This document shows, piece after piece, positions 49,658 through 61,005 of a stretch of 64,000 nt of DNA. Position 1 is the stretch's first letter. Each line of letters opens with the position of its first letter. The stretch spans positions 28,203,061-28,267,060 of the forward strand of contig NC_044919.1 of NCBI RefSeq assembly GCF_003576645.1, given 5' to 3'. A model generated the notes under the pieces. That model saw only the letters and a program-made list of their open reading frames with translations. It searched no databases and was not told where the DNA came from. The translations under genes and the position numbers were made by a program. The DNA is from Ipomoea triloba. Taxonomy: Eukaryota; Streptophyta; Magnoliopsida; Solanales; Convolvulaceae.

Positions 49658-50280
49658 AGCCTTCGACGATCTGAGCTCAATTACAAACTTTTCCCCAAGA
49701 TTGGCGTTTTGATGACTTTTTACACTAGGGTTTCTAATCTCCGATACTTTTCCCCTATCATACTTATATAGTTATATAGATTTGGGAGTTAACCAAATAC
49801 CAATTGCCCCTGAAAAATGGCACTCCTATCTAGCCGTTGATCTCTAATCATGTGGCTGCAATTTTTTTATCTAACTTTTGAACTTTTTTTTTTGTTTTAA
49901 ATTACCCTCAAATTTTAAAGAAATTACATATTTACCATTATTTTTGTTTTCTCCCTCTTTCCCTTTACTCTTTCTTCTTTTTTTTCCAACCACTCCATCA
50001 TTGATGCCTGTATGCACTACTATTAAGCTGAACAAAAAATGGTTGTTTGCATCCTGCATTTTTTATCCTATGAATGAATGATGCACAGCTTTCGAATGAA
50101 TGGTAGCATATCTGGATTACAACATTTATTCAAGCCACTCTTTTTTATCATTGTCCGTCTTCTTGATCAGTTTTAGATTTTTGTAATCTAACCAAAGTAC
50201 CATAATAATTAAATCGCATTTCTTTTCTAACTTGTCTCCCCCTCCCCTCCCTTCCTCCCCCATATAATTCTAAATCCTAG
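49658..50280. other. Promoter side of the RING ligase gene; no gene seen
   Basis: 49660-49760 is the likely leader and core promoter of the minus-strand gene. The remainder is AT- and CT-rich, with short open frames that I do not support. Confidence 0.45.
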
Positions 50281-50676
50281 TGGGAGAGTGTGCTCTATAA
50301 CTGGAAAGCAATCTCTGTTGCATCCACTGTGAAGCTAGGTCGCCTAGGTTACTTCAATTAGTTAGGCATCCATTGTTGTTGCGAGCAATAGTTGGATCAC
50401 CTCCGACCTGCCTTACAGCTCCACAAATTAAAAGTCGGATAGATGTCAACACTTTGTGAGATTTTATCCGGGAGAATAAGAGATAGGTCTCAACCCCTCC
50501 CATTACAAGGGGTGTATCATATGCTTGCCACGTTAGAAATAATCGCTCTAGAACTGGTAGGCAATCTCTGTTGCATCCACTGTGAAGCTAGCTCGCCTAG
50601 GTTACTTCAATTAGTTAAGCATCCAATGCTGTTGCGGGCAAAAGTTGGATCACCCCGACTTGCCTTATAGCTCCAC

Positions 50677-51055
50677 CAATGTTGCAAGAATCGCGTCTAG
50701 GCGCTAGGCGGCGCCTGGGCTGCCTAGGACACCAGCTGGTTTATTTTTTTTATTTTTTTAAATCTTTAACATTTAAACTATTAATGTTATAATGTATTAA
50801 TTAGTCTAATAACTAATAACTTAATAAAATAATTAAATAATAAGTAATAACTAAATTAGACTAATACGTAATGCACTAATAATTAATAAATAATAAATAA
50901 TAACTTAATAAGTATTAACTATTTAAATATTAAAGTGTAAAGACTTACAATATTAAACACTTTACAATTATTAACACTTAAAATATTTTTAAATTTTTTT
51001 TTTCAAAAAAAAAAAAAAAAAAAAAACTAGGCGCCTAGCGATTTTTGCAACCTTG
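50677..51055. mobile_element. hAT-type MITE copy 1 with perfect 8 bp target duplication
   Basis: Ends are CAATGTTGCAAGAATCGCG and, inverted, CAAGGTTGCAAAAATCGC. Immediately outside on both sides is AGCTCCAC (50669-50676 and 51056-51063), 8 of 8 identical. Subterminal sequence is dense in CTAGGCGC/GCGCCTAG palindromes; the middle is AT-rich. An 8-base duplication and CA(A/G)NGTTGCAA ends are hallmarks of the hAT superfamily. No coding capacity. Confidence 0.88.
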
Positions 51056-51315
51056 AGCTCCACGAATTAAAAGTCGAATAGATGTCAACAATTTGTGAGA
51101 TTTTACCTGGGAGATTAAGAGATAGGTCTCAACCCCTCCCATTACAAGGGGTGTACCATATGCTTGCCACGTTAGAAATAATCACTCTAGAACTGATAGG
51201 CAATCTCTGTTGCATCCAATGTGAAGCTAGCTCGCCTAGGTTACTTCAATTAGTTAGGCATCCAGCGCTGTTGCGGGCAAAAGTTGGATCACCCCAACCT
51301 GCCTTATAGCTCTAC

Positions 51316-51506
51316 CAGTGTTGCAAAACAACATCGCGCCTAGGCGCTAGGCGACACCCGGCTGCGTCGAGGAAGGCCAAAATCGGCCTCCTCTGCGGCC
51401 GGGCGCCTAGGCACCGCCTAGCCCGCCGACCGACTAGGCGGCGCCTAGGTCGCCTAGCCCACCGGCCGGGCACCTGGGCCGCCTAGGCCACCAGCCGGCT
51501 TCTTCT

Positions 51507-51559
<53 letters not shown>

Positions 51560-51854
51560 AAAGCTTAAACATTTAAACTATTAATGTTATAATGTATTAA
51601 CTAATACTCTAATAGTTTAATAAGTAATAACTTAATAAAATAATAAGTAATAACTAAATTAAACTAATACGTAATGCACTAATAAATAATAAATAATAAA
51701 TTAATAAGTATTAACTATTTAAATATTAAAGTGTAAAGACTTACAATATTAAACACTTTACAATTATTAACACTTAAAATATATATATTTTTAATTTAAA
51801 AAAAAAAAAAAAAACTAGGCGACTAGAGGGCGCCTAGCGATTTTTGCAACCTTG
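51316..51854. mobile_element. hAT-type MITE copy 2, expanded by CCTAGGCG repeats and a TA run
   Basis: Ends are CAGTGTTGCAAAACAACATC and, inverted, CAAGGTTGCAAAAATCGC. Flanks are AGCTCTAC (51308-51315) and AGTTCCAC (51855-51862), 6 of 8 identical, so it is older or its flanks have mutated. It is longer than copy 1 through extra GGCGCCTAGG/CCTAGGCGCC blocks (51340-51495) and a TA run at 51515-51552. The AT-rich interior (ACTATTAATGTTATAATGTA) is shared with copy 1. Confidence 0.85.
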
Positions 51855-51985
51855 AGTTCCACAAATTAAAAGTCAAATAGATGTCAACAATTTGTGAGAT
51901 TTTACCCGGGAGATTAAGAGATAGGTCTCAACCCCTCCCATTACAAGGGGTGTACCATATGCTTGCATGTTAGAAATAGTCGCTC

Positions 51986-52899
51986 AACCCAACAGACCGC
52001 AGTAATCTACAATCGGTGCAGTATGAACGAAAAGAATTTCAAACACTGTAGTTTGGGAATTCACTGAATTGCAATTCAATGAATTGCTTCCCAAACTACG
52101 TCCAACCAAACAAGCCTTTTAGATACTAGATTTTAAAAAAAAAAAAAAAAAATTGGTTTGTTTTCATGGAACAATTTATAACGTGGAGCTTTTTCATACT
52201 CCGTATTTACAATATTGCCATGATTTAGGTGATCAATATTTGATGACATTTAGCAAAAGTCAACCACCCCAGGGAGGAGTAAAAGTGAAAGAGAAGACAG
52301 GGTCAAAGGCCAAAGCAGAGTGCAGAATTGGACCAACATCTCTTGGAATTGGAAGCTTCTTTGAATTAACAATTGTGTGATGGCGAATCAAATAGCACTG
52401 CATCATCATCATTCATTACGTATAACAATTACAATAATAATCAAATCCGAGTACAACTTTGGTCTATAGGGATATATTTATTTTTAAAATTGTCTGGACG
52501 GACTAAATCCAACTCGACCGTACACGGGGAGGGGAGAGGTTGCGTTGCGTTGCGTGTCCATATTTTCAACGCAGTAGCTTAGCGTGTGAACCCACGACCA
52601 GATACGTCGGCCTGTATACTGTATATATGCAACTCCAACTCCAACCCAACCACTCTTTTATTCAGTTTGGTTCGCTTTTGAAAACAAAGAAAGTTCCAGA
52701 AATCGTCATCGTCGTCGTCTTCCTCCTTTTCTTTCGTCTATTAAGAAGAAGATTCCGTTTGCGTCAAGGAAAAGTTTGGTTGCCTTCATCGGAGCCAAGA
52801 GAAAATTAATAAAGCAGCAGCTGCAGTTGATTCAATTCTTTCCAGGAACAAAAAGACTCAACTCAGAAAACACAAATAAGTAAATCAAAGAAGAAGAAG
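51986..52899. other. Spacer and promoter/leader of the PP2C gene
   Basis: Around 52050-52115, TGAATTGCAATTCAATGAATT and CAAACTACGTCCAACCAAAC look like a short relative of the MITE at 57630-58146. 52610-52899 holds TATATATGC near 52622 and a purine-rich leader (AAGAAGAAG before the ATG), likely promoter and 5' UTR of PP2C. No other gene seen. Confidence 0.5.
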
Positions 52900-54647
52900 A
52901 TGGGAGCTGAAGCCGAGATTATAGTCCAAAAGAGCCTCCCTCCCTTGGATGTCCCCTCTTCTGGCCTGGTATGTCTTTTTATTTGCTGAATTTTCCTCGT
53001 TGCTGGAGAAATAAAGTATGCGGGTAAAAGTAGCAACTCTGAAATACTTGTTTATTTGCATCCCATTCTCTACAACCTGCTTGGATCTTGAAATCTACTG
53101 TGTACCGACCCTTAAATACTTGCAACGATTTGGTTAAAGATGCTTTTATGGTTATACTACACACAAGAAGGAAGGAGAAAAAGGCACCGGCTATAACAAG
53201 AGTATCACGAGCTTAGAGCCTTTTTCTTTCATTTTTCTTATCATTATCATTATGCGCTCCCGATCTATGAAATGCTCTTACCATGGCACCTCTGAATTAC
53301 TGCGAAATTGACACAAGCTCATGTCTTTAATTTGTCAGGATGCTAAACCCCAGGGCTCTGCTGTTTTGCAATTTGTTCCCAGCATCCGGTCTGGTAGTTT
53401 TGCTGATATTGGGCCACGCAGATACATGGAAGATGAGCATATAAAGATAGATGATTTATCTACACATCTGGGGTCACTTTTCACATTTCCAAAACCTAGC
53501 GCTTTCTATGGGGTAATTGTTATTTCTTCCCTAGCTATCCCCCCATTCTTGATCATTTAGTAGTGATTTAATACGGTGGGCTTATCACTGCAGATATTTG
53601 ATGGTCATGGAGGACCTGAAGCAGCTGCTTACGTCCGGAAAAATGTCATTAGATTTTTTTTTAAAGATGCTAACTTCCCCCAGACTTCTGAAGTTAATGA
53701 TGCTTTCTTAGGAGAGGTTGAGAATAGTCTGCGCAAAGGATTTCTGCTTGCAGATCTTGCTCTGGCTGATGAGTGTAATGTTAGCAGTTCTTCAGGAACA
53801 ACTGCACTGGCAGCTGTTGTATTAGGAAGGTAAGGTGCAATGCCTTTTGCAAGCATCTAAAATGAATTGTGGAGAAAATAATTATTTCCTTATCTTGGTT
53901 TAATTTCATTTTCATGTAAAGGATTTTTGCTTTCAACTTAATAGTCAGATCCATATTTTGATTTTTTGAAAATCACTTTAGGAAGTCTGGTCATAAAATT
54001 TGGTAGTAGAACTAGACATGTTGTGGTTGGCAAATTATGTTTTGTTCCCTGTGCCTGAATATTTGATCCTTTCCAGGCTTTTAATGGTAGCCAATGCGGG
54101 AGATTGTAGAGCAGTTCTTTGCCGGAAAGGAGAGGCATTTGATATGTCTCAAGACCACAGACCGAATTATGCATTAGAGAGAAGGCGGGTTGAAGAGTTG
54201 GGTGCATTTATTGATGATGGTTATCTCAACGGTGTTCTATCAGTGACTCGGGCGTTAGGGGACTGGGACATGAAACTGCCTCGTGGATCTCCATCTCCTC
54301 TAATTGCAGAGCCTGAATTGAGACAAATTGTTCTGACTGAGGATGACGAATTCCTCATAATTGGTTGTGATGGGATCTGGGATGTTATGTCAAGTCAACA
54401 AGCAGTTAGTCTCGTGCGCCGAGGGCTGAGAAGGCATGATGACCCTGAACAGTGTGCAAAGGACCTTGTCATGGAGGCCCTCCGCTTAAACACATTTGAT
54501 AATCTAACAGTGATAATTGTCTGTTTTACGTCCTTTGATCATCCCGAGCCATCCCCAACCCGCAACCGAAGATTAAGGTGCTGCAACTTATCTGCGGAAG
54601 CCATAGGCAGCCTACGAAGCTTGCTAAATGGGAATGGCAGCAGCTGA
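52900..54647 (+). CDS. PP2C-family protein phosphatase
   Basis: Four exons: 52900-52968, 53339-53512, 53594-53829 and 54077-54647; 349 residues. It has the metal-dependent phosphatase motifs in order: [15 protein letters not shown] (about 43-56), FDGHGG with the metal-binding Asp at 84, [26 protein letters not shown] (about 166), [49 protein letters not shown] (Asp about 258) and DNLTVIIV (Asp about 301). All expected Mg/Mn-binding aspartates appear present. It dephosphorylates Ser/Thr on protein substrates. The C-terminal style resembles the plant group that includes DBP1 and At3g51470, not the ABI1-type ABA co-receptors; this placement is tentative. The first exon is short and separated by a 370 bp intron. 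The gene is tail-to-tail with the next one (442 bases). Confidence 0.93.
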
Positions 54648-55088
54648 GTGTAGACAAATTTCAAATATTGCCCTTATTATTCCTCCATTGGGGAGGGCAA
54701 AGCTGTTTGCAAGTAGCAATTTTGTTAGGTGATGTGCCTCTACTTGGACTTGGAGGAGGAGTAGGAGTGTATACATCTGAATTGGTTGTGTAATAATTCA
54801 ATTCCTGTAGTATTTTTGGCTATGGGGGTAGGGCTTAGATACCCATTTCTTTTGATGTACAGTACATAATAAGATACATACAATTAACATTCTGGTCCTT
54901 TAGGTATCTCTTGTGTTGGTTGAGCTGTTCTCGTATTTATTTACACATGTAATGTGACATAATTATTCGTAAAAAATGAACAGTGGAGCAACCTCAGCAA
55001 CTGCTGAAGCTGAATTCGCATCACAGTGTGTGTATATTACATTAAATGTGTGCATATTTAATGTTCCAGCCAACAAAAGTTACACATC

Positions 55089-57155
55089 TTATTGCTGCGC
55101 AGCTGCGTGACCTTTGGCAAATTTTGCAAACCGTTCCAACCCGCGGACCAGTAAGCTTTCAAGGAAAGGTTGCAATGCCTGGACAAACGAATACAAAAAC
55201 CTTTCATCTCCATCCTCTCTCTTTCAAATGGAACATAGTTCATGTTAAATAAAAGTTTGGAATCCTTACTGATGCCACTGGAGTCAGCAATGGAGGAACT
55301 TCATATGAAACTGTTAGCTGAAATAACAAAAAACAGAATGAGAATATAACTCGTCTGGTTTGTAGTCGGCACATCTTTTCAATAATGACCAAAATTTGCA
55401 CTAATTTAGGACACAAGATCATCCCTAATATGGTATTATTATTATTGGCTATAATAAATCACTGTCTAAAAAACCTTTCTTTATATATTTGCTCCTTGCA
55501 AACATATATTCCCCTTGACCACTACTTGAATACTCCGTATATGTTTCCAGTGAGAGAAAATTTGCAGTCATAATTTTCCTTTTAGAGTAAAAAACAGAAG
55601 CCAATGAAACTCTGAACATAATCTTTTGTTTAAAAAAAAAAAAAAAAAAAAAACAACTTACTTCAACAGTACATGATGAAGCACCTTTAGGGTAAAATCG
55701 AACAGCTCCTCTGTCATATACAAAAGAATATGGTATCAACTGAAAGTAGACAGTTCATAGCAAAATCATGAACTATCTAATCACATTTGTTAAATCAATG
55801 AAGCATGTGTACTAAATTATGGATCACTTCCTATCTCTTTGTCTCTACTTGAGCTGGAGAATAGTCCAGAAAATCATTATTCCATACTAAGAAAGTGTGT
55901 AAACTGTAAAGTTAAGTTAACTTGCAGAGGCAACGGCCTGATACAATCTTCTTAACTTCCCTCATTTTTGTTTTGCAAAAAGCAAAAGTCTATCAAATAA
56001 AGATTATAAAAACGCCAGCTCTAAAAGCTCCTTCAAGAGCACCAAACGCTTAAAAGAGACAAAATATTTAACATCAGAAAAGTTGACCACATAACATTCA
56101 GTACCTATTAGGAAGCCCTTCGAGAGATCTCCAGTGAATCTTCTGGTTTGGAATAGGCTGCTCAAGAACAGAATCAACATGAATGGCAGCATAACAATGT
56201 GCATATAGATAATAAAAAGTTAATGGGAGAACAAGAAGGAGCTAATTGAAGGCAGCCTTACTTGCATATTACGGGCAAGCCATGAGAATTCAATATCCTG
56301 TCCAAATGCTTTATACTTGAGAGACCATCGAGATAGGTCAGGCTTGTCCTCCAAAATCTGACAGTAGAATCTAAATCAAGTTCCCTTAGTGGAAAATTCC
56401 AAAGGATGATGGGTGATGTGGTGTTCTAACTAATATATATATATATATATATATATAACTGCACTTCAATTTAATTTGATCAATAAGATCTATAAAAATC
56501 AAAGCTTTAAGATAGAGAGTAGGAATTCTTACAAACAGAAAAACCTAAGTCTCAAGAAGTTGTATAATCAAACTTTGTTATAACTAATACCGAGCAATTA
56601 ATTAGTCGAGTGGCATCTTGATATCACTAAAGCAGCTAAAGAATCGAATGAATACATGATATTCTAGCGCGCACCTTAACAGATGAAATAAAAGGCATCC
56701 ACTGAGGAATGGCTTCGCGATCAGCATAGCATTTATAAGCAATTGAAGTGGGCACATCTATGTCCATCTTCACCCTGCAATTATCAGATCAATTAGCGTT
56801 AAAAAATCAGACTCCGTGAACGCAGATTTTATAATCCCAAGGACAATTCAGGGAAAAAGAAATATACTCCAAGGTAGATAACAAAGGGAGAAATTTACGT
56901 GCAATCTTGCCATTCCATGACAGGAGATAAGAGGGGTTTAATTCTGAGGCCTGAGAGCGAGGTGTGAGAAACCTTCCGGGAGAGGAAGCCATGGTTGCTG
57001 TATCTGCTGATAAATGAAGACGAAATTGCAGCTGACTTTCGTGGGCAAGGGCAATGAGTGAATAACGGAACGGGAGTTTGATGGAGATTAACAAGGCGGT
57101 TTAGCGAGACAGCGGCGGGAGCCGGAACAGGTACGACAGCTGACGTTGCAGACAT
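55089..57155 (-). CDS. Plastid-type COQ10/START-like (SRPBCC, polyketide cyclase) protein
   Basis: Seven exons: 57155-56899, 56774-56675, 56357-56262, 56157-56105, 55710-55662, 55317-55270 and 55178-55089; 230 residues. The first about 80 residues are Ser/Pro/Arg-rich with few acidic residues (MSATSAVVPVPAPAAVSLNR onward), fitting a chloroplast transit peptide. The mature part begins VKMDIDVPTSIAYKCYADRE, then PQWMPFISSVK, RWSLKYKAFGQDIEFSWLAR, IHWRSLEGLPNRGAVRFYPK and LTVSYEVPPLLTPVAS, and ends FAKFAKGHAAAQQ. This is the ligand-cavity fold of the polyketide cyclase/dehydrase and lipid-transport superfamily. Ligand and reaction are unknown. An A-rich run (about 22 A at 55632-55653) sits just inside an intron after exon 5. 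Confidence 0.87.
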
Positions 57156-57159
57156 TCCG

Positions 57160-57625
57160 GCGCGGTGGAGAAGTTATCAGTTGGGTTAACGGCCGACAGC
57201 TGACGATAGGCGAGCTTAAGCCACGTCAAAGCTCTGGTCTATTGCTCCTTTTCTGATTTTGAGTTTGGACGGCTAGGATGAAAACAGAGATGACACGTCA
57301 TATGATCCAACCAATCAGGATTTTTAATTGTTAGATATTGCAAAAAAAAATAAAAATTGAAAGAAGATATTGCATTAATAAACTTGAACACTTTGATTTA
57401 TTCATTTTTAGCATCTTTACCTTTTTAATTTTTTATTTATGTACAAATTTTGGTAACGAGAAAATTCGTTAAATTATTATTATTATTATTATTTACTTAC
57501 TAATAATAACATAATATTTTCTAACATTTTAATTTTAACAACAATGACAACAACAACATCAACGGTGGACATTTTGTTTTCAGTAAATTGTCATTTTGTT
57601 CCTGCGACATATGGTGACAACACTT
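57160..57625. other. Promoter side of the COQ10-like gene and AT-rich spacer
   Basis: 57160-57300 is GC-richer and likely the core promoter; it contains GCCACGTCA (57220) and GACACGTCAT (57292), ACGT-core sequences of the bZIP-binding type. The rest is AT-rich, with no gene. Confidence 0.45.
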
Positions 57626-57629
57626 ATGA

Positions 57630-58146
57630 CCTGTTTGGTTGAATGTAGTTTGGGATGAATTGCAATTCAGTGAATTCCCAAACTACATTGTTTGGTTTGT
57701 GGAATTGCAATTCCCTCCACATGATGAATTGCAATTCATGGGGTGCAATTCGGTGGAAAGGAGGGACAATTTGTTGGTGTAAAGACAATTTTGCCCCTCC
57801 TCACATAACATTTGTCTTTGTTTAAAAAAAATTGAAAGAATTATTATTATTATTATTGTTTTTTGAAAACATTATTATTATTGTTGTTATTATTATTTTG
57901 AAAGAATTATTATTATTATTTTTTGAAATAATAATAATTATTATTAATCCGGTATTATTATTATTATTATTACTACTACTACATAAGGGTATTTTAGTCA
58001 TTTTGTCGATTATTACCTTTCAATTCCCTATACTCCTATTCCTACCTACCAAACACTGTAATTTCAATTCCTACTCTATTCATTGAATTGCAATTCCACC
58101 GAATTACAACTCTTTTTCCCTCTAATTCCCTCCTCCCAACCAAACG
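57630..58146. mobile_element. MITE with CTGTTTGGTTG ends
   Basis: The left end CTGTTTGGTTGAATGTAGTT pairs with CAACCAAACGCC at the right end. Internal GAATTGCAATTC palindromes are repeated near both ends (GATGAATTGCAATTCATGG). The centre is ATTATTATT microsatellite, about 57840-57975. No coding capacity. Its right end abuts the gypsy fragment. Confidence 0.72.
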
Positions 58147-58670
58147 CCATGTTAAAGAGAATTTGAGGATAGCACAATAGAGAATGAAACATTATGCTGA
58201 CAGGAATAGAAACGAGAGATCATTTGCAATTGGGGATATGGTTTACTTAAAATTGCAGCCTTACAGATATGTCATCATGGTTGTAAGAAGGAATATCAAA
58301 CTCAACTCCAAGTTCTATGGACCCTATGAGGTATTGGAAAGAGTAGGGCAAGTGGCTTATAGGTTGAAGCTGCCAGCAAGAGCATTGATCCACCCAGTCT
58401 TTCATGTGTCACAATTTAAGAAAAGGGTTAGCATGGGAAGACAAGCTCAGTTGGAACCTACCAAGGTTGGTCCTGATGGGCATACCTAATAGAACCTGTA
58501 GTCATTCTAGGAAGAAGAATCTTGAAGAAGAATAATGCTCCACTAGAGAGGTGTTGGTACAGCGGGTTAATTTGTCTCTGGAAGAAGCCACATGGGAGGA
58601 ATATCACCACCTCATGTATCAGTTTCACAACTTTAAACCTTGAGAACAAGGTTGTGCTGAAGGGGAGAGT
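58147..58670 (+). pseudogene. Ty3/gypsy chromovirus-type integrase C-terminus and chromodomain remnant
   Basis: From 58184 the frame reads RSFAIGDMVYLKLQPYR, KFYGPYEVLERVGQVAYRLK and IHPVFHVSQFKK, the characteristic C-terminal part of plant Ty3/gypsy integrase. After a frame change it continues into a chromodomain-like LSLEEATWEEYHHLMYQF. It is damaged: a stop just upstream (CAATAG), further shifts, and no protease, RT or RNase H in the window. AAGGGGAGAG at about 58660 looks like the polypurine tract that precedes a 3' LTR. Confidence 0.85.
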
Positions 58671-59890
58671 ATTTTAACAACCCAAGCCAAAACGCAACGT
58701 CTGATGAAGTAGTTGGCAGTTAGAGTAGTTAGGAAAGTCAAATGACTACTGCACCCTGTTAGTTGGATTATGTTTGTGAGACCTGATATCTGCTATTTTG
58801 TACAATTATTCACCCCTTATTCTAGTTGTTTTGAAGGTTATTTTCTGTATCCTAGTGAAATTGGGAATTGGTTGTGTGTTATATTGTCCAAGTGCTGAAT
58901 TATCTACAAGGAACAACAAAGGAAGAATATTGGAACATTTTGGACAAGTTCTGGAAGAAAAGGGAATTACAAGGAAGAATACAATTGGGAAAAGAATTGG
59001 AAGTTGCCTAATGGGCCAAGGCCCATCTACCTCTTATATATTTGACCTATTCTCTACAATTAAAGGAGGTTCCCTTACAGAGTTCTGAACCCTAGTTTTT
59101 AGTTTATATTTCCCAGCATAGTTTAAATTAGTTTCATATTAGATTATTTAATTTCAAGATTGGAATCAAAGATTGAAGTTGGATTTGTTATTTATCAGTT
59201 AAGTTTCTCTTCCCTTTTAATTCTTGCAATGTTTATGGTTATTAATTATTGCTTTGTTTTGTTTACTCCCATCATGCGGGAGTAGTTCGTTTATGAGTTT
59301 GGATTAGGGATCCATTGTTAATCTTGATGTTCTTTTGGTAATTAATTGCATAAAGGGATCGAATCTTTTACCTAGGGTTTATGTTGATTTGGGGATTTCT
59401 TTCTACTTGTTATTGATTGATGGCCACAATTAATTGCTAGTCTAGGAGAGGGATTCATTACAACGACAGTTGAATGGAGACCTCGAGTCTTACCAATTTC
59501 AACCTAATTTTCCTGCTATGAAAGTAGAGGTAATTTTGGGGGCTTACAATGCTTAGGTGCTGAAGGTTATGATTGATGCATCACGACAGTGGGGCAATCT
59601 TAGCCTAATTCTCTTATTGATTACGAAAGTAGCTGAGTAGAATTCTTTTGTGCATTGCCCATATATCCCTTGGTTAATTATTCTTTCCCTAATCCTAAGT
59701 TGGTTGGAACATCAAGATTACAATCCCCCTAAACTGGCCCATACCTTTATCATATAGTTTTCACCTTAATTAATTGCTTTCTTTTATTCCACATCATTCA
59801 GTCTTTGTTACTTGGATTCTATAAATTCATATACTCTAGTGCCTGGTAATTCACACAGTTTCGTGCCATAACACCAATCCTCAGCGGAAC
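58671..59890 (+). mobile_element. Probable 3' LTR and flanking retroelement DNA
   Basis: It directly follows the polypurine tract. A TATATATTTG box (59034) upstream of GTTCTGAACCCTAG supports LTR promoter character. I cannot fix the 3' border: the text to about 59890 (unusual AGTTGAATGGAGACCTCGAG, TCACGACAGTGG) may be a second retroelement. No 5' LTR is present to compare. Confidence 0.5.
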
Positions 59891-60811
59891 GACATTACAC
59901 CCTTTTTACACTCATCATTTGTGCTCATCAAGACCCAAACATTTTTTCGCAAAAATCTTGTTTATTTATAACCAAATAGAGTCTATTATAAAATTTTCAC
60001 TCCTACGAAGAGTTTAACTTCGTAATTATATATATATGCATACATATTCGTCAAATGTTTTCTATGCCGATTTCAAAATAATTTAATATCAACACTTATA
60101 TGAATATTCATGATTCCAAAAGCCCTATTTGAATAAAATACTTATGAGTCAAAACCTTTGACCAAAAGTCTATATGATACGAACATGTAAACCTGATAGC
60201 CAAGTTTTATTCCAAATATGAACCTATTTTGATCCTGCTCTCATCACATTACTTCATATTTATCATTTGACACATCTTAGACTATAAAATACCAACCAAG
60301 GAGCAAAACCCAAAATCTCCAAATATACCTCTCAGCTTATACGTTTCAGACCTAGGGCTTTATGCCCTAGGTATAAATAGTTACTGTTTCATTCATTTGC
60401 CTCAACCCCTCCCCACTCCAAACATTCTTAAGCATTTCTCTCATCTCCAGGATGAAGCCAAGTAAGCCAAGAGCTAAGCAGTTCTTCATCCCTGCATTAT
60501 TCTTCACCACTATTTCATTTCCTCTCTATTCTCTGAGTATATATTTTTATTTGTGTATGATGTTATTGTTGCTATTTCTTGGGTTGTAAAGTTATAGGGT
60601 TGAGGGAGCGGAGAATGAAGCCAACCATGAGGCTTAAATGAGGGATTCAAGCTCTTAATACATCAAGGTTGAGGTATAAACCATGGAAACCCAAAACTTA
60701 TGTATTTTCTCAAATGTTATATGTACGTGTGTTGTATGCTCTGCATTCTCTATTTAAATGCGTAGGATGGTGTAATATGTGGTGACAAGTGGTATATTGT
60801 TGAGTATTAGA
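59891..60811. other. Spacer, no gene seen
   Basis: AT-rich. A short motif CCTAGGGCTTTATGCCCTAGG at about 60351 is a near-perfect inverted repeat. Possible exon-like CTCATCTCCAGGATGAAGCC (about 60441) has no supported frame. Confidence 0.4.
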
Positions 60812-60849
60812 CACTACTACAAAATTGATCATATAAGCATTACTTTACA

Positions 60850-61005
60850 CTACACCTGTTTAATCAGGTGTAGTGTATTCCCAAAAATAAATTAAAAATA
60901 AACTTTACGCGACACCCACAGGGAGAAGGTGCCGCGTAATGTAAATTAATATTTTATTAATTTACCTTACGCGACACCCGTTCCTAGAGGTGCTGCGTAA
61001 AGCGG
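60850..61005. repeat. Three subterminal hairpins of the CACTA element
   Basis: ACTACACCTG pairs with CAGGTGTAGT; TTACGCGACACC pairs with GGTGCCGCGTAA; TTACGCGACACC again pairs with GGTGCTGCGTAA. Each has a short loop, and the hairpins follow one another at steps of about 60 bases. CACTA subterminal repeats are where the transposition protein (TNPA type) binds. Confidence 0.85.

Larger units (their letters stand above)
50285..51985. repeat. Tandem array of a unit of about 260 bp, interrupted by two MITEs
   Basis: The unit contains AGCTCCAC(A/G)AATTAAAAGTC, ATAGATGTCAACA, GGTCTCAACCCCTCCCATTA, AAGGGGTGTA, CAATCTCTGTTGCATCCA and GTTGGATCACC. A 5' partial unit (50285-50416) is followed directly by a full one (50417-50676), another full one (51056-51315) and a 3' partial (51855-51985). 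Short open frames of 75 codons in two units are by-products of the repeat. I do not know the family; AGCTCGCCTAGGTTACTTCA and the multi-copy form suggest repeat DNA and not a gene. Confidence 0.8.
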
